A stretch of 64,000 nucleotides of DNA from Candidatus Nanopelagicales bacterium (GTDB lineage: Bacteria; Actinomycetota; Actinomycetes; S36-B12): positions 1 through 64,000 of the forward strand of contig JAIOXK010000004.1 of NCBI GenBank assembly GCA_021741645.1, written 5' to 3'. The position numbers and the translations under genes are program-made. A model generated the notes under the pieces. It had not been told where the DNA came from. It made no database searches and saw nothing but the letters and a program-made list of their open reading frames with translations. Shown here piece by piece: positions 42,395-53,146 of the stretch; the stretch's first letter is position 1; each line of letters starts with the position of its first letter.

Positions 42395-42766
42395 GTGGAG
42401 GTGCTGCGGATGCGCGCGAAGGACGCCCTAGGGCGATACGGAGAAGACCTTGCGGTCGACCTGCTGAGGCGAGAGGGACTGATCATTCTCGACCGCAACT
42501 GGCGGTGCGATGCCGGCGAGTTGGACGTGCTCGCTCGAGACGGCGAGAGTCTCGTTGTCTGCGAGGTCAAGACGCGTCGGAGTCTCGCGCACGGGTCGCC
42601 GGCTGAAGCGGTGGGGCCGCGAAAGATGCGACGCCTTCGCGAACTGGCGCTGAGGTGGCTTGATGAGCAGGAGGTCTACGTACCGGTCATCCGGTTCGAT
42701 GTGGTGGGCGTTCTCGTCCCTGCGTCTGGACCGCCGATCATCAACTACCTGCGCGGGGTGGAGTGA
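42395..42766 (+). CDS. YraN family (UPF0102) endonuclease-like protein
   Basis: LGRYGEDLAVDLLRREGLIILDRNWRCDAGELDVLARDGESLVVCEVKTRRS. Confidence 0.93.
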   Translation: MEVLRMRAKDALGRYGEDLAVDLLRREGLIILDRNWRCDAGELDVLARDGESLVVCEVKTRRSLAHGSPAEAVGPRKMRRLRELALRWLDEQEVYVPVIRFDVVGVLVPASGPPIINYLRGVE

Positions 42767-42767
42767 C

Positions 42768-44345
42768 ATGCCCTTGGCATGCGTGCAGGGGGTCGTGATC
42801 GTGGGCGTCCAGGGGATCGTGGTGCGCGTGGAAGTCGCCGTCTCAGATGGGCTTCCCAGTGTTGGTGTCGTGGGTCTTCCGGACGCCTCGGTGGCCGAGT
42901 CACGCTGGCGTGCCAGGTGTGCCGTCGAGGCATCCGGCCGGAAGTGGCCGAATCGCAGAATCACCGTGAGCCTGTCGCCGGCCGAGGTTCGAAAGCACGG
43001 CGCAGGACTCGATCTTCCGATGGCGATAGGCATCCTGGCGGCCGACGGAGCCTTCCCTCCCGCCGCGATCGCATCCACGGCACTGATCGGAGAACTCGGC
43101 CTCGACGGTCGGGTCCGGCCATCACGCGGGATGCTGGCGGCCGTTCTTGCGGCACGACAGGCCGGTCTGGAACGAGTCATCGTGGCGTCCCGCGGGACGG
43201 CTGAGCTCGAAGCGGTCAGTGGAATCTCGATCGTCCGCGCGCACACGCTTCACCACGTCTGCGCCGTCCTCGAGGGCGGCGTCGTCGACGATGAACCGGT
43301 TCCCGGTGATGGCGACGACACCATGGATGGTGCGGACGGGACCCCCCATGACGATGATCGGGAGGCTGTCGGCTCCTCCGCCGCACTGGATCTTGCGGAC
43401 GTGCGTGGTCACCTGCTTCCCCGATGGGCGGTTGAAGTGGCAGCTGCTGGTGGACATCACCTGGCGATGGTTGGTCCTCCTGGCGTGGGAAAGACGTTGC
43501 TGGTGGAGCGTCTGCCGGGCCTGCTGCCGCCGCTGTCGGACGATGACTCCCTTGAGGTGGCGGCCATCCACTCGGTCGCCGGACTCCCGCGGAGCATGCG
43601 CGAGATCCCCGTTCCTCCGCTGAGCGCCCCGCATCACAGCGCGTCGGCATCGTCACTACTCGGATCGGTTCACGGCGGGCGGGTGCTACCGGGTGCGGTC
43701 ACCATGGCGCACCGGGGTGTGCTGCTCTTGGACGAGGCGCCGGAGTTCGCCCGTCCAGTGCTGGAAGGACTGCGGCAGCCCTTGGAGTCGGGGGTGGTGT
43801 CGGTGAATCGCACAAGCTGGTCCGGACTCCTGCCGGCCCGCTTCCAGCTCGCCATCACAGCGAACCCCTGTCCATGCGGCAAGCGCATCGGAACCGGAGC
43901 CGGGTGTTCCTGCAGTCCGTCCGCAGTTCGTCGCTACGCGGCGCGACTCTCGGGGCCCCTGATGGACCGCATTGACATCAGGTTGGCCGTTAGTCGTCCC
44001 AGCGTCGGCGAACTGGACTCCGCGGAGCGGTCAGAGTCGAGTGCGACTGTTCGCGCGAGGGTCCAATCGGCGCGCGAGCGGATGAGCCATCGCCTTGCAT
44101 CGACCCCGTGGCGGGTCAATGCGCAGGTGCCCGCGGGTGAGCTTCGTCGGCGCTGGCCGTTGAGGTCCGACGGCGCTGATCTGCTGGCCGAGATCGAGCG
44201 CGGATCCGAAAATCTGCGAGGCGTCGACCGTGTCCTGCGGGTGTCGTGGACCCTTGCCGACCTACGGAAGATCGATGCGCCAGGACGCGATGAGGTAGCG
44301 GGTGCGCTGGCCCTGCGGGGCGCGCATGCAGGGCTGGCCTCATGA
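42768..44345 (+). CDS. YifB/ComM family Mg-chelatase-like AAA ATPase
   Basis: VQGIVVRVEVAVSDGLPSVGVVGLPDASVAES; MVGPPGVGKTLLVERLPGLLPPL; HRGVLLLDEAPEF. Confidence 0.93.
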   Translation: MPLACVQGVVIVGVQGIVVRVEVAVSDGLPSVGVVGLPDASVAESRWRARCAVEASGRKWPNRRITVSLSPAEVRKHGAGLDLPMAIGILAADGAFPPAAIASTALIGELGLDGRVRPSRGMLAAVLAARQAGLERVIVASRGTAELEAVSGISIVRAHTLHHVCAVLEGGVVDDEPVPGDGDDTMDGADGTPHDDDREAVGSSAALDLADVRGHLLPRWAVEVAAAGGHHLAMVGPPGVGKTLLVERLPGLLPPLSDDDSLEVAAIHSVAGLPRSMREIPVPPLSAPHHSASASSLLGSVHGGRVLPGAVTMAHRGVLLLDEAPEFARPVLEGLRQPLESGVVSVNRTSWSGLLPARFQLAITANPCPCGKRIGTGAGCSCSPSAVRRYAARLSGPLMDRIDIRLAVSRPSVGELDSAERSESSATVRARVQSARERMSHRLASTPWRVNAQVPAGELRRRWPLRSDGADLLAEIERGSENLRGVDRVLRVSWTLADLRKIDAPGRDEVAGALALRGAHAGLAS

Positions 44346-45484
44346 CGGACACCGAGGATGCATGGATCGCTCTGGCGCACATGGTCGAGCCGGCCGACCC
44401 CGCAGCATGTGCTCGCATCGAGAGGTGGGGACCAACGGAATTCCTGAGTCGCCTTCAGGCCCGCGGTACCGGACTTCGCCACGAGGAGGGCATGCTCGCG
44501 CGCTGGTCGGGGTACAGCGCCGAGCGGGCGCGGGAGCGCGCCGATCGCATCGGGGCTCGCATCATCACCCGCGGCAGTCCTGAGTGGCCGAGGCAGGTGG
44601 ATGCGCTGGGGCCGACGGCTCCCTTTGCGATGTGGGTCAGCGGGGCCGCGGATCTGCGGCTGATCGCTTTGCGATCGGTCTCGATCGTCGGAGCTCGGGC
44701 GAGTACGCCCTATGGAGACGAGACAGCTCGATCCTGGGCTGCTGAACTGGCTTCCGAGCGCTGGACGGTGATCTCGGGCGCGGCCTTCGGCATTGACGCG
44801 GCGGCACATCGTGGTGCGTTGGCCGCCGGCGGAGTCACCATTGCGGTGGTGGCCGGGGGAGTCGACGTGCCCTACCCACGCGCTCACGCGCCCCTGCTGG
44901 ATGCCATCGCGGATCAGGGCTTGGTCATCAGCGAGGTTCCTCCGGGAGAGTCCGTGCGACGTCAGCGGTTCCTCTCCCGCAATCGCATGATCGCCGCGCT
45001 CGGCCGCGCAACAGTTGTCGTGGAGGCGGCAGTGCGATCGGGGACGATGGCCACGGCTCACGCCGCCTCCACACTCATGCGGCCCGTGCTTGCGGTGCCC
45101 GGGCCCGTCACCTCGCCGATGTCGGCCGGATGCCATCGAATGATGCAGGAGGGGATGGCCATCGTGGTCGGGGAATGCGCTGACGTCATCGCGGCCCTGG
45201 ATCTGAGTTCGATCACGCAGGCGCCCCTGACGCCTGCCCCTGGCTCGCCGGCCCAGATTGAGCGCGACGCTCTTCGCCCTGGTCAGACGCGCGTGCTGGA
45301 CTCCATGCCCTCGCGTGGCTGGAGCGACGCAGATGCCCTGATTCGAGCGAGCGCCCTCGCACCGGCGGATGTCCTGGCCGGACTCACCGAGCTGGTGATG
45401 CTGGGATGGGTGGAGGAGGGCCCACGCGGCTGGCGGCGTCTCCGCGTGCCTCCCGCGGAGAGTGGCACCGAGTTGCCACGATGA
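44342..45484 (+). CDS. dprA: DNA-processing protein DprA
   Basis: SIVGARASTPYGDETARSWAAEL...VISGAAFGIDAAAHRGAL...VVAGGVDVPYPRAH. Confidence 0.95.
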   Translation: MTDTEDAWIALAHMVEPADPAACARIERWGPTEFLSRLQARGTGLRHEEGMLARWSGYSAERARERADRIGARIITRGSPEWPRQVDALGPTAPFAMWVSGAADLRLIALRSVSIVGARASTPYGDETARSWAAELASERWTVISGAAFGIDAAAHRGALAAGGVTIAVVAGGVDVPYPRAHAPLLDAIADQGLVISEVPPGESVRRQRFLSRNRMIAALGRATVVVEAAVRSGTMATAHAASTLMRPVLAVPGPVTSPMSAGCHRMMQEGMAIVVGECADVIAALDLSSITQAPLTPAPGSPAQIERDALRPGQTRVLDSMPSRGWSDADALIRASALAPADVLAGLTELVMLGWVEEGPRGWRRLRVPPAESGTELPR

Positions 45485-45488
45485 GGGT

Positions 45489-46442
45489 GTGGCAGATCAG
45501 GAAGCACCCCTTCCCCCTCCTCTGGCGGAGGCTCTCGATGGGTTCACCGCCCATCTGACGAGCGAGCGCCGCCGAAGCAGCCACACCGTGCGGGCCTATG
45601 TCGGCGACGTCCGCTCACTTCTGAATCACTGCTCGGGGGCCGGCATCACCGCTCCGAGCGGGATCACGCTGGCGCACCTGCGCACGTGGCTGGCCCAGCA
45701 GAGCGGGGAGGGGCTGGCGCGCGCGACCATCGCACGACGTGCGGCCTCGGCTCGCTCCTTCACGATGTGGTGCTTTCGGCGAGGGATCACGACGTCAGAT
45801 GTCGGCGAGCGCCTGGCGAGTCCGCAGGTGGCGGCCGTGCTGCCCACGGTGCTCGATCACGAGGAGGCCAGTGCCCTCATGGAGCACGCAGCCGTTGCAG
45901 CAGATGACGGCTCTGCCATCGGCGCGCGCGATCGCGCCATCGTCGAACTGCTGTATGCGACGGGCATTCGCGTGTCGGAGCTCTGCGGACTTGAGGTGCC
46001 CAGCGTGGACAGGCGAGAGCGCACGATTCGCGTTCGAGGCAAGGGAGACCGGGAGCGCACTGTCCCTTACGGCGGTCCTGCCGCCGCAGCACTCGACTCA
46101 TGGTGGGAGCGCCGAGGCGAGCTGGTGAGTCCGGCATCAGGCAGTGCGCTCTTCCTCGGCGTCCGAGGTGGTCGCATCGATCCTCGTTGCGTGCGGACAG
46201 TGGTCCATCGGCTGGCTCTGGAGTCGGGGGGCCCCGACATCGCTCCCCATGCGCTCCGGCACACGGCCGCAACCCATGTGCTCGAGGGCGGCGCTGACCT
46301 GCGGTCGGTGCAGGAGCTGCTCGGGCACGCGACGCTCTCCACTACTCAGCGATACACGCACGTGTCCGTTGAGCGCCTACGGGCCACGTATGTTCAGGCG
46401 CACCCGCGCGCCGTCGCCGACTCGGAGGCAGGCGGGGACTGA
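45489..46442 (+). CDS. xerC: Tyrosine recombinase XerC (chromosomal dimer resolution)
   Basis: LLYATGIRVSELCGLEV; RVRGKGDRERTVP; HALRHTAATHVLEGGADLRSVQELLGHATLSTTQRYTHV. Confidence 0.94.
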   Translation: MADQEAPLPPPLAEALDGFTAHLTSERRRSSHTVRAYVGDVRSLLNHCSGAGITAPSGITLAHLRTWLAQQSGEGLARATIARRAASARSFTMWCFRRGITTSDVGERLASPQVAAVLPTVLDHEEASALMEHAAVAADDGSAIGARDRAIVELLYATGIRVSELCGLEVPSVDRRERTIRVRGKGDRERTVPYGGPAAAALDSWWERRGELVSPASGSALFLGVRGGRIDPRCVRTVVHRLALESGGPDIAPHALRHTAATHVLEGGADLRSVQELLGHATLSTTQRYTHVSVERLRATYVQAHPRAVADSEAGGD

Positions 46443-47014
46443 GTCGAGCATGGGCATGGGCGTAGGCGTACGTCGAGACGTGGAAGGGGCTTGAGGACAG
46501 CGGGTCCTCTCAGCAGCACCAGCGGATCTCGGTATCCGTCCTTCGTTCGAAGGCCCACATGGATGCAGTGCGTGGCCCGGCCCGTGGTGTCACCCCCGCA
46601 GTGCCCCCCAGCCGCGGCCACGTGGCCGAGCACATCGCCCGGGTGCACCGACTGGCCAGGTTTCATGCTCGCGATCACCGGTTCGTAGGTCACCCGACGC
46701 TGACCGGTCAGCGAGACCACGACCACCGGCTTGCCGGCGACGCGGCCGGCGAAGGCAACGGTGCCCGAGGTCCAGGAGAGCACCTGCTGCCCTCGTCGAG
46801 CTGCGAGGTCCAGCCCTCGGTGCCCTGGCCCCCATGGAGACGAGGGCGCCTGAAACGGAGACAGGACGGCGTTCGGGTCCACGGGGACGGGGCCGGAGAC
46901 GGGGCCGAGGACGGGGACGGGGACGGGGGTGCGTAGGGGGACGGGAGCAGGGTCCGATACGGCGGGCAGGGCGAGAGTGAGACAGATGAGCAGCAGAGCG
47001 TGGGACATGACCAT
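46394..47014 (-). CDS. Secreted M23 family metallopeptidase
   Basis: Signal-like MVMSHALLLICLTLALPAVS; HRGLDLAARRGQQVLSWTSGTVAFAGRVAG...HCIHVGLR. Confidence 0.88.
   Translation of the reverse strand: MVMSHALLLICLTLALPAVSDPAPVPLRTPVPVPVLGPVSGPVPVDPNAVLSPFQAPSSPWGPGHRGLDLAARRGQQVLSWTSGTVAFAGRVAGKPVVVVSLTGQRRVTYEPVIASMKPGQSVHPGDVLGHVAAAGGHCGGDTTGRATHCIHVGLRTKDGYRDPLVLLRGPAVLKPLPRLDVRLRPCPCSTQSPPASESATARGCA
46882..46930. repeat. GGGGAC/GGGGCC low-complexity repeat (PVPVPVLGPVSGPVPVDP of the M23 protein)
   Basis: GGGGACGGGGCCGGAGACGGGGCCGAGGACGGGGACGGGGACGGGGG. Confidence 0.85.
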
Positions 47015-47303
47015 GTGATCAGGCTCACTGGCCGTGAATCCGCCGGCCATCGCGACCGCCGGGATGTGGACGCCTGACCCGTGAGGGCGCCCCTGTGGAC
47101 GGAGCACCCCCGGCCAGGCCCTAGGATGTGGGCACCTGCTCGGGTCATCCCGGGCGGGAATTCATGTGGCCCATGCCTTGCTCAGGTGAGGACGGTCGCC
47201 GGTCGGTCCCACCATGGTGGTTCTCGGTGCCGGGGTCACGAGGGGCACGACCAACCGGTCGAGCCGCAACCGACACGGCCGTCCCAGGGCGGCCATGACA
47301 GAA

Positions 47304-47321
47304 GGCCGTCGTCAGACGGCC
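47304..47321 (+). promoter_or_regulatory. Hairpin in rpsB 5' leader
   Basis: GGCCGTC-GTCA-GACGGCC perfect 7-bp stem, 17 nt before the rpsB ATG and just before AAGGAG. Confidence 0.5.
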
Positions 47322-47338
47322 GCAAGGAGCGTGCACTC

Positions 47339-48214
47339 ATGGCCGTTGTGACCATGCGCCAGCTGCTCGAGAGCGGAGTCCACTTCGGGCATCAGACCCG
47401 TCGCTGGAACCCGAAGATGAAGAGATTCATCTTCACCGAGCGCAATGGCATCTACATCATCGACCTTCAGCAGTCGCTGTCCTACATCGATCGCGCCTAC
47501 GAGTACGTCAAGGAGACGGTCGCTCACGGCGGCTCGGTGATGTTCGTCGGAACCAAGAAGCAGGGCCAGGAGGCCATTGCGGAGCAGGCCACCCGCGTGG
47601 GAATGCCGTATGTCAACCAGCGTTGGCTCGGCGGCATGCTCACGAACTTCCAGACGGTCCACAAGCGTCTGCAGCGCCTCAAGGAGCTTGAGGAGATTGA
47701 CTTCGACGACGTGGCCGGCTCGGGGATGACCAAGAAGGAGCTGCTCGTTCTGCGTCGCGAGCGCGACAAGCTTGCTCGGACCCTCGGTGGCATCCGCGAG
47801 ATGTCGAAGATCCCCAGCGCCGTCTGGATCATCGACACCAAGAAGGAGCACATCGCCGTGGGCGAGGCTCGCAAGCTTCATATCCCGGTGATCGCGATCC
47901 TCGACACCAACTGCGATCCGGACGAGGTCGACTTCCCCATCCCCGGCAACGATGACGCCATCCGCTCGGTGGCCCTGCTGACCCGGGTGATCGCCGATGC
48001 TGTCGCGGAGGGCCTGATCGCGCGTGCTGGTGGCGCCGAGCCCACTGAGGCGGAGCCGCTGGCCGAGTGGGAGCGGGAGCTCCTGGCCGGTTCCGAGGCG
48101 CCCGCCGAGGCTGTTGCAGTCGAGGCCGTCGTGGCGGAGGTCGCCGCGACTGACGGTGCCGTCGAGACCGTCGTCGAGACAGTCGCCGAGTCGGCGGAGC
48201 CGACCGCCGAATAG
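47339..48214 (+). CDS. rpsB: 30S ribosomal protein S2 with Ala/Val/Glu-rich tail
   Basis: [54 protein letters not shown]. Confidence 0.97.
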   Translation: MAVVTMRQLLESGVHFGHQTRRWNPKMKRFIFTERNGIYIIDLQQSLSYIDRAYEYVKETVAHGGSVMFVGTKKQGQEAIAEQATRVGMPYVNQRWLGGMLTNFQTVHKRLQRLKELEEIDFDDVAGSGMTKKELLVLRRERDKLARTLGGIREMSKIPSAVWIIDTKKEHIAVGEARKLHIPVIAILDTNCDPDEVDFPIPGNDDAIRSVALLTRVIADAVAEGLIARAGGAEPTEAEPLAEWERELLAGSEAPAEAVAVEAVVAEVAATDGAVETVVETVAESAEPTAE

Positions 48215-48300
48215 TCGTGTCGCTGATCCGGCGCGCGCGACCCGCGCGCCGGATCACCGAACGGCGTGCATTCACCCACAACCTGGAGGACAACACCACC

Positions 48301-49952
<1,652 letters not shown>

Positions 49953-49967
49953 GAAGCAGGAGCCCAG

Positions 49968-50534
49968 GTGAGCGAGCAGATCGACATCATCCTTCTCGAT
50001 GCCGAGGAGAAGATGGACAAGGCCATCTCGGTGGCACGTGACGACTTCGGCACCATCCGAACCGGTCGCGCCACGTCAGCGATGTTCAACAAGGTCATGG
50101 TCGACTACTACGGAGCCATGACTCCTGTGAATCAGCTCGCGTCCATCACCATCCCTGAGGCCCGTTCGATCATCATCTCGCCGTATGACAAGGGTTCGAT
50201 GGTCGCCATCGAGAAGGCGCTCCGGGAGAGCGATCTTGGTGTCAACCCGAACAACGATGGCGACATCATCAGGATCAACCTGCCCCAGCTCACCGAGGAG
50301 CGGCGCAAGGAGTACATCAAGGTCGCCAAGCACAAGGCGGAGGAGGCCCGAGTCTCCGTGCGCAACATCCGTCGCCACGCCAAGGATGCGCTCGACAAGA
50401 TGCAGAAGGACGGCGAGGCGGGTGAGGACGACGTCCGCCGCGGGGAGAAGCACCTCGACGACGTGACGCACAAGCACGTCGAGCACATCGACGAGATCCT
50501 CAAGCACAAAGAAGCCGAACTTCTCGAGATCTGA
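49968..50534 (+). CDS. frr: Ribosome recycling factor
   Basis: [51 protein letters not shown]. Confidence 0.97.
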   Translation: MSEQIDIILLDAEEKMDKAISVARDDFGTIRTGRATSAMFNKVMVDYYGAMTPVNQLASITIPEARSIIISPYDKGSMVAIEKALRESDLGVNPNNDGDIIRINLPQLTEERRKEYIKVAKHKAEEARVSVRNIRRHAKDALDKMQKDGEAGEDDVRRGEKHLDDVTHKHVEHIDEILKHKEAELLEI

Positions 50535-50543
50535 GGTCACCTG

Positions 50544-51389
50544 ATGGGTGACTCACCGCCCGACACCGGCTCCAAGGCTGGCCGCAACCTGCCCGCGGCG
50601 GTCGCGTCTGGAGTCGTGCTGGGCATCGTGGTGATCGTCAGCCTCGTGACTCTTCCCTGGCTCTTCGTCGTCGTGGTGATCGCCACGATGCTGGTGGCGG
50701 TGCGCGAGGTGGTGGCGGCGTTCGCGGGAATCGGCGTACGGGTTGCGCGGACGCCTGCCTATGCCGCGACTCTGATCGTCCCTGCGGTGGCCTACGTGTG
50801 GGGTCCGGTGGCGCTCCTCGCGGCCACGGGCATCGCCATCCTCGGGGCGCTCATCTGGCGCCTGCGTCGCGGCTACGAGGGCTACGTCCGAGATGTCACC
50901 GCGAGCGTCTTCACGATCGCCTACCTGCCGTTCACGGCGGGATTCCTGAGCCTGACGCTGGCGGCCGACAACGGAACCGTCCGAGTCGTCGCGTTCATTT
51001 TGCTGACGATCAGCAATGACATCGGCGGCTACGTGGCCGGTGTGCTCTTCGGACGCCATCCCATCGCTCCTGAGATCAGCCCCAAGAAGTCGTGGGAGGG
51101 ATTCGCCGGATCGGTGATCCTGCAGGGGATCGTTGGGGCGCTGTGCTTCGTGTTCCTCTTCGACGCACCGTGGTGGCAGGGTGTGATCGCCGGCCTGGTC
51201 ATGACGGTCACGGCGACAGCTGGCGACTTCGCAGAGAGCGCGATCAAGAGGGATCTGGGAGTAAAGGACATGGGCTCGTTCCTCCCGGGGCATGGCGGCA
51301 TGATGGATCGCTTCGACTCCCTGATTCCGAACGCCTTCACGTCATGGGCGCTCTTCACGCTCTTCCTCGGCAGCGGAACGGCCTTCTGA
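50544..51389 (+). CDS. cdsA: Phosphatidate cytidylyltransferase
   Basis: C-terminal signature [13 protein letters not shown]...[30 protein letters not shown]. Confidence 0.96.
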   Translation: MGDSPPDTGSKAGRNLPAAVASGVVLGIVVIVSLVTLPWLFVVVVIATMLVAVREVVAAFAGIGVRVARTPAYAATLIVPAVAYVWGPVALLAATGIAILGALIWRLRRGYEGYVRDVTASVFTIAYLPFTAGFLSLTLAADNGTVRVVAFILLTISNDIGGYVAGVLFGRHPIAPEISPKKSWEGFAGSVILQGIVGALCFVFLFDAPWWQGVIAGLVMTVTATAGDFAESAIKRDLGVKDMGSFLPGHGGMMDRFDSLIPNAFTSWALFTLFLGSGTAF

Positions 51390-51394
51390 CGACC

Positions 51395-52498
51395 ATGCCC
51401 AAGCCCGGTGAACTGATCTTCGAATCCCCTCGCAGGGGCAAGCCGCCTGTCCACCTGATGGACCTCGATCCAGCGGAGCGCAAGAAGGCCGTGACCGATC
51501 TGGGCCTTCCCGGCTTTCGTGCCGATCAGGTGTCCAGACACTGGTTGAGCCGGCTCAGTGACGACCCGCAGGAGTGGTCGGATCTGCCCGAGGGTGCACG
51601 CGAGACCATCCGCGCGGCTCTGCTGCCCACGCTCCTGACTCCCGTGCGCACCATCGCCTGCGATGAGGGAACCACCGTCAAGTCCCTCTGGCGACTCCAT
51701 GACGGCGCACTGGTGGAGAGCGTGCTCATGCGCTACCCCGAGCGGGTCACGATGTGCATCTCCTCGCAGGCGGGGTGTGGCATGAACTGTCCGTTCTGTG
51801 CCACGGGACAGGCGGGACTCACCCGAAATCTCTCGACGGCGGAGATCGTCGAGCAGGTCATCGCGGGTGCGCGCGCACTTCAGCATGGTGAGGTGGACGG
51901 TGGCCCTGGCCGGGTGACGAATGTCGTTTTCATGGGCATGGGCGAGCCCCTCGCGAACTACCGCGCGGTCGTGGCAGCCGTGCGACGGCTCGTGGAACCC
52001 TCACCCGCGGGGCTGGGAATCAGCGCTCGCGGCATCACGGTGTCCACAGTGGGGCTGGTGCCTCGCATCCGCGAACTCGCCCATGAGGGCCTGCCGGTGA
52101 CACTGGCCGTCTCGCTGCACGCGCCGGACGATGCACTGCGCGACACCCTGGTGCCTGTCAACACGCGCTGGAAGGTTCGCGAGGTCCTCGATGCGGCATG
52201 GGAATACGCCAGAAGCACTCACCGTCGAGTGAGCATCGAGTACGCGCTGATCAAGGATGTCAATGACCAGCGGTGGCGGGCAGAGCTTCTCGGAGATCTG
52301 CTCGCGGGCCATCTGGTCCACGTGAACCTGATCCCCCTCAACCCGACTCCCGGGTCGAAGTGGACGGCATCGCGCCCGGAGGATGAGCGTGCCTTCGTGA
52401 GGGCGCTGAAGGGCAAGGGCGTGGCCGTCACCGTTCGAGACACCCGAGGCCGCGAGATCGACGGCGCATGCGGGCAGCTGGCGGCAGCGAATCCCTAG
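51395..52498 (+). CDS. rlmN: 23S rRNA (adenine2503-C2)-methyltransferase
   Basis: [38 protein letters not shown]; radical SAM. Confidence 0.96.
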   Translation: MPKPGELIFESPRRGKPPVHLMDLDPAERKKAVTDLGLPGFRADQVSRHWLSRLSDDPQEWSDLPEGARETIRAALLPTLLTPVRTIACDEGTTVKSLWRLHDGALVESVLMRYPERVTMCISSQAGCGMNCPFCATGQAGLTRNLSTAEIVEQVIAGARALQHGEVDGGPGRVTNVVFMGMGEPLANYRAVVAAVRRLVEPSPAGLGISARGITVSTVGLVPRIRELAHEGLPVTLAVSLHAPDDALRDTLVPVNTRWKVREVLDAAWEYARSTHRRVSIEYALIKDVNDQRWRAELLGDLLAGHLVHVNLIPLNPTPGSKWTASRPEDERAFVRALKGKGVAVTVRDTRGREIDGACGQLAAANP

Positions 52499-52552
52499 GG
52501 TCGGGGTGACCGATTCCGACCCTGCCGACCTCGGTCGTGGCAGACTCCTGCC

Positions 52553-53134
52553 ATGTCTCTTCCCGGTATCGTCGACGTGCCAGCAGCGGTCAAGCCCACT
52601 CGTCGGGAACTGATCATTGCTGTTGCGGGCACCGTCGTCCGCCTGATTCTGGGGTTCGTGCTGATTGCCTTTGCGCTGACGCTTGTTCCCGATACCCCTG
52701 ATGGGCGCATGCTGGCGCCGATCGGCGTGGCCCTGCTGGGTGCCGTCGTCTACCTGGTGATCTCCCGACGGCAGCTCAAGCGGATCACGCACTCGCGCTT
52801 CCCGACCCTGATGGCCGCCGAAGCCCTGGTGCTGTTGGCTGCCCTGTTTCTGGCGGTCTTCGCGATGATCTACGTGGCCATATCGCTCTTCGACGCGAAG
52901 GCATTCACCGAGCCCTTGGACGCATTCACGTCCTACTACTTCGCGCTCACGGTGCTGGCGACGGTGGGATTCGGTGACATCACCCCCGTTACTACCGTCG
53001 CGCGGGCCGTGACCATGGTGCAGATGGCCCTGGACCTGGTGTTCATCGCCGTGCTCATCCGGGTGGTCAGCACTGCCGCTCGCAAGGGACTGGCGCATCG
53101 GGGAGTCACGACGGAGGACTCCACCGCGAGTTGA
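52553..53134 (+). CDS. Two-pore-helix potassium channel family protein
   Basis: Selectivity filter TVLATVGFGDITPVTT in a multi-TM protein; no RCK domain visible. Confidence 0.85.
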   Translation: MSLPGIVDVPAAVKPTRRELIIAVAGTVVRLILGFVLIAFALTLVPDTPDGRMLAPIGVALLGAVVYLVISRRQLKRITHSRFPTLMAAEALVLLAALFLAVFAMIYVAISLFDAKAFTEPLDAFTSYYFALTVLATVGFGDITPVTTVARAVTMVQMALDLVFIAVLIRVVSTAARKGLAHRGVTTEDSTAS

Positions 53135-53146
53135 CGGGAGGCCGAA

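Noticed and set aside
45489-46442. Tyrosine recombinase as evidence of a mobile element
   Set aside because: Position between dprA and rpsB and its sequence fit housekeeping XerC
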